Assembly (NCBI GenBank): GCA_907163375.1
Contig: CAJQUW010004613.1
Coordinates: 248,001-312,000, forward strand
Origin: Prostheceraeus crozeri
Taxonomy: Eukaryota > Platyhelminthes > Polycladida > Euryleptidae
Length of the DNA stretch: 64,000 nucleotides
Direction: 5' to 3'
Shown: positions 57,455 to 64,000 of the stretch, in pieces
Numbering within the stretch: position 1 is the first letter of the stretch
Layout of the letters: every line of letters starts with the position of its first letter
Notes under the pieces: generated by a model
Told to the model about the DNA's origin: nothing
The model's input: the letters and a program-made list of their open reading frames with translations, nothing else
Databases searched by the model: none
Made by a program: the position numbers and the translations under genes

Positions 57455-57589
57455 GGACTACAAGTGCCGCTTCTGTCGTAACTGTGGATTTGCTACAAGG
57501 TCATCCAAAATTTGCCACGTTGCAGCGGATATTTTATGTCTTGCGTTTGTAGGACCAGACAGGGAGCGTCATTTTGTCCACTTACAAAG
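57455..57589 (+). CDS. Exon of unrecognised Cys-rich gene
   Basis: The acceptor AATCAATTTTTTAG precedes it and the donor CAAAG/GTAAGT follows. Entering in phase 1, it encodes DYKCRFCRNCGFATRSSKIC, then HVAADILCLAFVGPDRERHF and VHLQ. C-x2-C-x2-C spacing followed by Cys-His suggests a metal-binding knuckle. It ends in phase 2, which matches the next exon (57883) exactly. Function is unknown. Confidence 0.65.
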
Positions 57590-57882
57590 GTAAGTCATTT
57601 TCATGAATGATACTTACTTTCAGGTGCGTATATTCATACTTGGTTTATATCCTTAATACACACATATGGAAGGCGATATATATGCCTGCCTGATGATGAA
57701 AATGAAGGAGGAGATCGGGAAGACTTTCAAATAATCAATTTATGATAAATAACATAGTTTATTCATCAACCGGTGCACCAGCGTCATGTTGTGTGGATGA
57801 TGATGCCTGCATGGAGTGAAGCTTATATGAATCACAAAATTCTATCTGTTGCATTAATTGAATAACATGTACCAAATTTCAG

Positions 57883-60800
57883 CTGTATCCAAGTGAACGG
57901 CAGCACTTTTGAGTTGGAAGGATCAATGGTCGTCAAAGGATTTCACAACTGTGCCGTATTTCCTTCCCTGAGTTTATTTCATTTAAGCTAACCTCCAATT
58001 AGCTTATTTGTTTATATGTGCATGAATTTGAATACATAACTAATTGCGCTCGAATTGAGTTTTCACTTATGCTCTCATGTATCTGCTCTATTAATTCCCA
58101 AATACATGACATTAATTGGCGACGTTGAGCATTGAATCTCACGCAATACGTATCCAAGAGTTGCTTTCCAATAATAATTCAACTTATTTACCATATTAAC
58201 CATTAAGTGAAAGCAATTTCTGAACTTTGTCTCAGTACAACGTGGTGCTTCTACGTTTTTTTGGATAATGTCGGTTACATACCAGTTTAGTGAGTTCTTG
58301 ATTGAAAAAGAAAATTGGGAGCAGTATTCTGAGCGATTTATTCAATACATATTGGCTAGCGGTATCACGGATGAATCTATTAAGAGAGCCGTCTTTCTTA
58401 GTTGTGTTGGACCGAAGACTTACGGGGTGTTGAGAAGTCTTCTGACCCCTAATAAGCCTGCTGATGTTGCTTTGGCTGATATTCTTGTTGCTTTGTCCAA
58501 GCATTTTTCTCCGAAACCGTCACCCATTGTACAAAGGTGGAAATTCAATACTTGTGTTAGGCAACCTAACCAAACAGTGTCTGAATACGTTGCTCTTTTG
58601 AGGGAAATAAGTGAGCATTGCGAGTATGGTAGTACTTTGGATTCTATGCTGAGAGATCGTTTGGTATCAGGCATAAATAATGAACACATGCAGAGAAGGT
58701 TGTTGACCACTGAATATACAACTTTGGATTTTAATAAGGCTCTTGAGATTTGTTTAGCGATTGAAACTGCCACTCGAGATGCTGAGATTTTGAAGTCAGT
58801 GCCACTGGAACCAGTGTCAATAAGGTTCACAACTCCAAATTCTACAAAAAGGACAAATCTAACAACAATTTTCAGAAGAAGCAGCCTCAGGATACGAAGT
58901 GGAGTCCGTGTTACAGGTGCGGAAAAAAGCATAACTGTAAGACATGTCCAGCCATTAACAGTACGTGTTTCAAGTGCAATAAGAAGGGTCATATCAGTTC
59001 AGTCTGCAAAAGTTCTCAAAATACAAATTCCAAGAATTCTGTTAATGCAAATTCCAAGAGTTCTGTTAATGCAGTTGACAGTGTTAACACAGATTCACCT
59101 GACCAGTCCACTAGTCAGTCTGACCCATTTTTCTATGATTTATACTCAGTTTACTCCAGTAGATCAAGTGAATCACGTTGCACCTTATGAGGCTACTATC
59201 TTACTGAATGAAGTTCCTATCAAGTTTGAGATAGACACTGGTACTCCGGCCACCATTTTGACTGAGAAAACGTTCCGTGAAAAATTCGAGGGAGTTAAGT
59301 TGGAAACTTCCAATTCAGGATTGAGAGCTTACACGGGTCATAGTTTGCATGTAGTCGGGGTATTTAAGTCCACAGTTTTCTACAACTCTCAAAAGTTGTA
59401 TCTACAGTGTGCAGTTGTCAAGAATGAAGGACCTAATCTTTGTGGTAGAGATTGGATCAAGGCTTTCGGATTGACCCCAGACTTTCCTGTTTCTCACATA
59501 GATTCCATTGATTCCATTTTGACCAAGTACACTTCCGTTTTCAATGATGATATTGGTGCTGTCAAGGCAACTTGTAGATCGATCTGAAAGAAAATGCAGT
59601 TCCCAAGTTTTGTAGACCTCGACCTATTCCATATTCACTTCGTGAGAAAGTTGATGGCGAGATTCAACGACTGTTGAAATTAGGTGTTCTGGAACGGATC
59701 ACTACTTCCGACTGGGCAGCGCCTATAGTTCCGATTGAAAAAAATGATGGAAAGATCAGGCTTTGTGGTGATTACAAAGGTCACCATAAATCAGTGTCTT
59801 GTTCCTGATCGTTACCCGCTTCCTAATATAGATGATTTGTATGCTACGCTGGCTGGAGGTTGAAAGGTTTTCGAAACTCGATTTGCGTTCTGCTTACTTG
59901 CAGATTCCTTTAGAGGAGTCGTGCAGAGATTTCACTGCTATCAATACACCAACTGGTCTGTACAGGTTCACACGATTGCCATTTGGATTTCATCTTCTCC
60001 TTCAGTGTTCCAACGCATAATTGATGATCTGTTGCGTGATATGAAGTACGTTTGTGCATATCAGGATGACATTTTGGTCACAGGTAGAGATGATGCAGAA
60101 CATTTGATGAATTTGCAAGAAGTTCTTAGGAGACTTTGTGATACAGGCTTACGTTTGAATCGTGGCAAGTGCAAGTACATGTTGACTGAAGTTGAATACT
60201 TAGGACATCTCATTGACTCGAAAGGTATTCACCCAAGTCCATCCAAGGTCACAGCTATTAAGGATGCTCCTCCTCCTACAAATGTCACAGAATTGAAGGC
60301 TTTTTTGGGGTTGGTGAATTACTATGGAAAATTCTTGAAGAATTTGTCAACTGTTTTGAATCCACTTTATGAATTGTTGAAGAAAGAAGTTGCGTTTGTT
60401 TGGCGTAAGAAACAGCAGATTGCTTTTGAGGAAGCTAAATCTTTGATTTGTTCTTCAGCAGTTCTGATGCATTTTGATCCTTCCAAGCCTTTATCGATAT
60501 GTTGTGATTCTTCAGCCTATGGGATAGGAGCCATTCTCTCACATACTGTTGATGGACGTGAGCATCCGATTGCTTGTGTTTCGCGCACTTTATCTGAATC
60601 TGAAAAAAAAATACTCACAACTAGAGAAGGAGTCGTTGTCTGTCATCTTTGCAGTGAAAAGATTTCACCAATACATTTATGGACGTCATTTTACTATAAT
60701 TAATGATCATAAGCCTTTGGAATCTCTTTTGAGCGAGAAGAAGGCCATTCCTACTACTGTTTCTGGCCGAGTGAAGCGCTGGGCGCTCATCTTGGGTGCG

Positions 60801-62757
60801 TATGATTATACTTTCAAGTTCAAGTCTGGATCTTCCATTCCTCATGCTGATGCCTTAAGTAGATTACCCCTTAAGATCACCGAACCATCCTTTCCAGTAC
60901 CTGTTGAGAATGTTCACTCATTGAATTTTGTTTCATTGATTGATTCGTCAGAAGTTCAAGCTCATACAGAAAGGGATCAAATTTTGAGTTTGGTCATGTC
61001 TTACGTTTTACATGGAAGCTGGCCACGTAATTTGTCAAAAGAGTTGGTTCCATATTTTCATCGCAGAAATGCACTAAGTATTGAGTCTGGAGTTGTCATG
61101 TGGGGATCACGTGTGATTATTCCTACAGAATTGAGACCTAGGATGCTGGAAGTCTTGCAACAACCACCCTGGTATTGTCAAGATGAAACAGCTTGCTCGC
61201 AGTTTCGTTTATTGGCCTAAAATTGATCATGATATTGAACGTTCTGTTCATGAATGCGATGCTTGTCAAGAATCCCGATCTTCGCCACCTAAGTCTGAGT
61301 TGTCTCCTTGGCCATATCCGGAGAGGGCGTGGAGTAGAATTCATATAGATTTCGCAGGTCCCTTAAAAGAAAATTCATACATATTGGTAATGATCGATGC
61401 CCACAGCAAGTACATTGAAGCATTTCCTTGTTCTTCTTGTAATGCTAAGACTGTTATTGAGAAGTTGATGGTGAGTTTTTCCGCTCATGGTTTGTGCGAC
61501 ACAATTGTCTCTGACAACGGACCTTGTTTTGTGAGTAATGAATTTGCTGAGTTTGTCAACCGATTACAGATCCACCACGTTAAGGTTTCACCTCACCATC
61601 CATCTTCGAATGGTTTAGCTGAGAAGGCTGTCGGTTTGGTGAAGTTGGGTATCTCTCGTGTTTCGGAAGGATCTTTGAGTGTAAAAATTTCGAGATTTCT
61701 TTTCCGCTACAGAAATACACCACAATCTACTACCGGTCGTACCCCATCTAGTTTACTCTTCAATCGTGATGTTAAAACACCTTTGAGCTTAGTAAAACCA
61801 GAACTATATTCTCATGTTCAGAAGGCAATGAATAACCAGAAATATTTCTATGATCGACACGCTGTCCGTCGCAAGTTCAGTTTGGGTGACAAGGTTTTCG
61901 TTAGAAACTACGGAGCAGGCAATGTTTGGATTCATGGTTCGATAGTCCAAGTTTTGAGTTCTAACGTGTTCTTGGTTGAAGTCCCTAGTGGGTATGTCAG
62001 AAGACATATTGATCAATTGCGTAAGCGTTTTGAGTCTGAAGTTCACACTCCTGTGCCTTTGAGTAGCGTTTCTTCAACCGCAGAATCACCTAGGCCACTT
62101 CATGTGGATAGCTCAGGAATAGGGCACATGGTGCCAATTCAACTAGCTCTGTTGCAGTGGAGAAGACTCCGCTCTCTCGTACCATTGGTGTGGAGTTTCA
62201 AGTTCCTGGTACCGTGGAAATGGAGAACAGGCCGTTACCTCGTCCTATCGATCTCGAAAAGACGGAATCCCCTGGATCGGAGAAGTCGGATTTCCCTGGA
62301 GCGGTCGCCGCAAGGAATATGAACTTTGAAAATTTGCGTCGGTCTTCTCGTGTGAAAAAGCCGCGACAAATCATGAACTTATGAAGTTGGTGGGGAGATG
62401 TGCCGTATTTCCTTCCCTGAGTTTATTTCATTTAAGCTAACCTCCAATTAGCTTATTTGTTTATATGTGCATGAATTTGAATACATAACTAATTGCGCTC
62501 GAATTGAGTTTTCACTTATGCTCTCATGTATCTGCTCTATTAATTCCCAAATACATGACAACAACTTTGGTCATTCTACGTATCTGGTCAATTTCTGTAC
62601 TTGCACCTCATCATCTTTGAAGTACTTTCACTTATTATTCTTTGATGCGCTTTCAGTCTTGACGTCCGTCTTCCTCAACGGTAAGACATGGATTTTGTAT
62701 GATTCTCACTTAAAAGAAGAGGTTGACATTTACGGCAGTGTGAGAGACGATCTTGGG
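57883..62757 (+). CDS. Exon of the same gene, split by a Gypsy insertion
   Basis: The acceptor ACCAAATTTCAG precedes 57883. The exon is open to 57949, where the Gypsy element interrupts it. After the 5-bp duplication it resumes at 62566 and runs to GATCTTGGG/GTAAGT at 62757. Taken together the two parts give one uninterrupted frame of about 259 nt, entered with the phase left by exon 57455-57589. It contains VNGSTFELEGSMVVKGFHNF, then STYLVNFCTCTSS, and LNGKTWILYDSHLKEE. The last pattern faintly recalls the GHY...W..YDD region of ubiquitin-specific proteases, but that is only a guess. The next exon would lie beyond the satellite array. Confidence 0.65.
57950..58111 (+). repeat. Gypsy 5' LTR (162 bp)
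   Basis: It begins TGTGCCGTATTTCC and ends AAATACATGACA. It is short for an LTR and has no obvious TATA box. A candidate primer-binding site TGGCGACGTTGAGC follows at 58117, six bases downstream. Confidence 0.93.
58268..59587 (+). pseudogene. Gypsy gag and protease region, frame-disrupted
   Basis: The ORF opens MSVTYQFSEFLIEKENWEQY and covers a gag-like capsid segment (YILASGITDESIKRAVFLSC, KPSPIVQRWKFN). Near 58800 the genuine frame shifts by one: the nucleocapsid zinc knuckles (CYRCGKKHNCKTC and CFKCNKKGHISSVC, 58902-59008) lie in another frame. Near 59150 it shifts back, and the protease follows with FEIDTGTPATILTE (active-site DTG). The last frame change is near 59575. The stop at 59587 is therefore not the true end. 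Because the shifts compensate, the ORF appears long although its middle is out of frame. Confidence 0.85.
59588..62384 (+). pseudogene. Gypsy pol: RT, RNase H, integrase, multiply frameshifted
   Basis: RT begins near 59590 (PRPIPYSLREKVDGEI, SDWAAPIVPIEKNDGKIR). KLDLRSAYLQIPL lies at 59872 and the catalytic box YQDDILVTG at 60059. RNase H has CDSSAYGIGAIL at 60503 and the end motif HADALSRLPL. The integrase (61183-62322) has the H2C2 part HECDACQ and the catalytic core HIDFAGPLKEN, VSDNGPCFVSNEF and SNGLAEKAV (D, D, E all present). The tail ends RRSSRVKKPRQIMNL at 62384, 14 bases before the LTR. Frame changes occur near 59778, 59865, 59990, 60610 (an A9 run), 61160 and 62150; almost no substitution-type stops are seen. 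Confidence 0.9.
62399..62560 (+). repeat. Gypsy 3' LTR (162 bp)
   Basis: It is base-for-base identical to the 5' LTR and is preceded by the polypurine tract GTTGGTGGGGAGA. An LTR pair is identical at insertion, so identity implies recent insertion or gene conversion. Confidence 0.94.
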
Positions 62758-62799
62758 GTAAGTTTTATTTAATGTACCATATTGTGGGTCGACCAACTC

Positions 62800-64000
62800 T
62801 TGTATGACTGAGGGGCTCCTGGGCAAGTATTTCAGTCGTTTCAACATCGATCGACACTTTTTTGATAGAGGTATGTCAGATATCTGAGACTTAGGAGTGA
62901 GTGAATTTTTGGATTTGTCGAATGTGTCGAGGATAGGTAAGGAAGTGTCGAGAGGAGCCTGGGAGGTGGAACAGCATAGAAGGAGGTATGTTTTATTATT
63001 GGGGAGCTGCTGGGCATGTAATTGAGTCGTTTCACCATCGATCGACACTTTTTGATAGAGGCATGTTAGATATGTGAGACTTAGGAGTGAGTGAATTTTT
63101 GGATTTGTCGAATGTGTCGAGGATAAGTAAGGAAGTGTCGAGAGGGGCCTGGGAGGTGGAACGGCGTAGAAGGAGGTATGTTTTATGATTGGGGAGCTGC
63201 TGGGCATGTTGTTGAGTCGTTTAATCATCGATCGACACTTTTTGATAGAGGCATGTTAGATATCTGAGACTTAGGAAGTGAGTGAATCTTTGTATTTGTC
63301 GAATGTGTCGAGGATAGGTAAGGAAGTGTCGAGAGGGGCCTGGGAGGTGGAACAGCATAGAAGGAGGTATGTTTTATTATTGGGGAGCTGCTGGGCATGT
63401 TGTTGAGTCGTTTAATCATCGATCGACACTTTTTGATAGAGGCATGTTAGATATCTGAGACTTAGGAGTAAGTGAATCTTTGTATTTGTCGAATGTGTCG
63501 AGGATAGGTAAAAAAGTGTCGAGAGGGGCCTGGGAGATGGAACAGCATAGATGGGGGTATGTTCTATGATTGGGGAGCTGATGGGCATGTTGTTGAGTCG
63601 TTACCACATCGATCGACACTTTTTTGATAGAGGCATGTTAGATATCTGAGACTTAGTAGTGAGTGAATCTTTGTATTTGTCGAATGTGTCGAGGATAGGT
63701 AGGGAAGTGTCGAGAGGGGCCTGGGAGGTGGAACAGCATAGAAGGAGGTATGTTTTATGATTGGGGAGCTGCTGGGCATGTAATTGAGTCGTTTCAACAT
63801 CGATCGACACTTTTTTGATAGAGGCATGTTAGATATCTGAGACTTAGGAGTGAGTGAATCTTTGTATTTGTCGAATGTGTCGAGGATAGGTAAGGAAGTG
63901 TCGAGAGGGGCCTGGGAGGTGGAACAGCATAGAAGGAGGTATGTTTTATGATTGGGGAGCTGTTTGGCATGTAATTGAGTCGTTTCAACGTCGATCGACA
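62800..64000 (-). repeat. Satellite B array, ~191-bp unit, at least 6 copies (inverted, runs off window)
   Basis: TCGATCGACAC recurs at 62847, 63038, 63228, 63419, 63609, 63800 and 63991, a strict 190-191 bp period. The first unit (62800-62846) is the most diverged. Open frames on the minus strand (e.g. SSSPIIKHTSFYAVPPPRPL) are repeat artefacts. The orientation is opposite to 52938-53503. The array continues beyond the window end, within an intron of the gene whose exon ends at 62757. Confidence 0.95.

Larger units (their letters stand above)
57945..62565 (+). mobile_element. Ty3/Gypsy LTR retrotransposon, complete with target duplication
   Basis: Two 162-bp LTRs are identical in every base read (57950-58111 and 62399-62560). 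ACAAC flanks both sides (57945-57949 and 62561-62565). The order is gag, protease, RT, RNase H, integrase, which defines Ty3/Gypsy (Metaviridae-type). A polypurine tract GGTGGGGAGA precedes the 3' LTR. There is no env-like ORF. Total between duplications is 4611 bp. The coding region is broken by about nine frame changes, so this copy cannot be autonomous as read. Confidence 0.95.

Noticed and set aside
57945-62565. Reading the Gypsy element as an endogenous retrovirus
   Set aside because: There is no env-like ORF between integrase and the 3' LTR; only 14 bases separate the pol stop from the LTR.
62710-63988. Series of overlapping minus-strand ORFs with SSSPIIKHTSFYAVPPP-like repeats
   Set aside because: They are translations of the 191-bp satellite units in several frames; the same occurs in 52910-53528. 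No start context, splicing or codon pattern supports a protein.

Overview
The window is animal nuclear DNA: AT-rich, spliced with GT-AG introns, and dense in transposons. It holds one clearly recognisable conserved gene plus layers of mobile DNA. Frequent palindromic motifs such as TACATGTA and TAGGCCTA, Penelope-like elements with GIY-YIG domains, and piggyBac, Tc1, mariner, pogo, hAT, Harbinger-like, CR1/L2-like and Gypsy elements suggest a marine invertebrate. The phylum cannot be fixed from sequence alone. No bacterial operons, rRNA, CRISPR arrays or confident functional tRNA genes were seen.

Layout. (1) 34-6727: two arrays of a ~175-bp satellite in opposite orientation enclose a 2.6-kb core with a candidate exon. 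(2) 6728-9561: sparse DNA, a retroelement ORF end, and a deleted piggyBac copy with TTAA duplications. (3) 10477-32638, minus strand: the host gene ALG8 (ER dolichol-pathway glucosyltransferase). I reconstructed 11 coding exons whose splice phases all agree; only the first exon (about 38 residues, up to the conserved STDFE motif) is missing. Its introns hold LINE, SINE, MITE, hAT and Harbinger-like insertions. (4) 32732-36454: a second piggyBac with perfect 15-bp ends, then a hAT element (36511-38358), a Tc1 relic, one orphan candidate exon (40256-40336), and LINE and Penelope relics. (5) 44768-52269: a Penelope-like element, a mariner, a Tc1 and a full-length pogo element in a row, joined by TA microsatellite. 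The pogo has an intact 506-codon transposase and carries a 1.24-kb fold-back element made of two ~585-bp arms. (6) 52938-64000: a ~191-bp satellite, again as two oppositely oriented arrays. Between them lie an LTR-retrotransposon 3' end, two phase-matched exons of an unrecognised gene, and a 4.6-kb Ty3/Gypsy element with identical 162-bp LTRs inserted inside the second of those exons.

The two inverted satellite pairs, each around a spliced core, are the pattern least explained by known families. They are proposed here, as inference, to be transposons or amplified units whose ends are satellite arrays. Almost all other coding potential is transposase or reverse transcriptase in various stages of decay.
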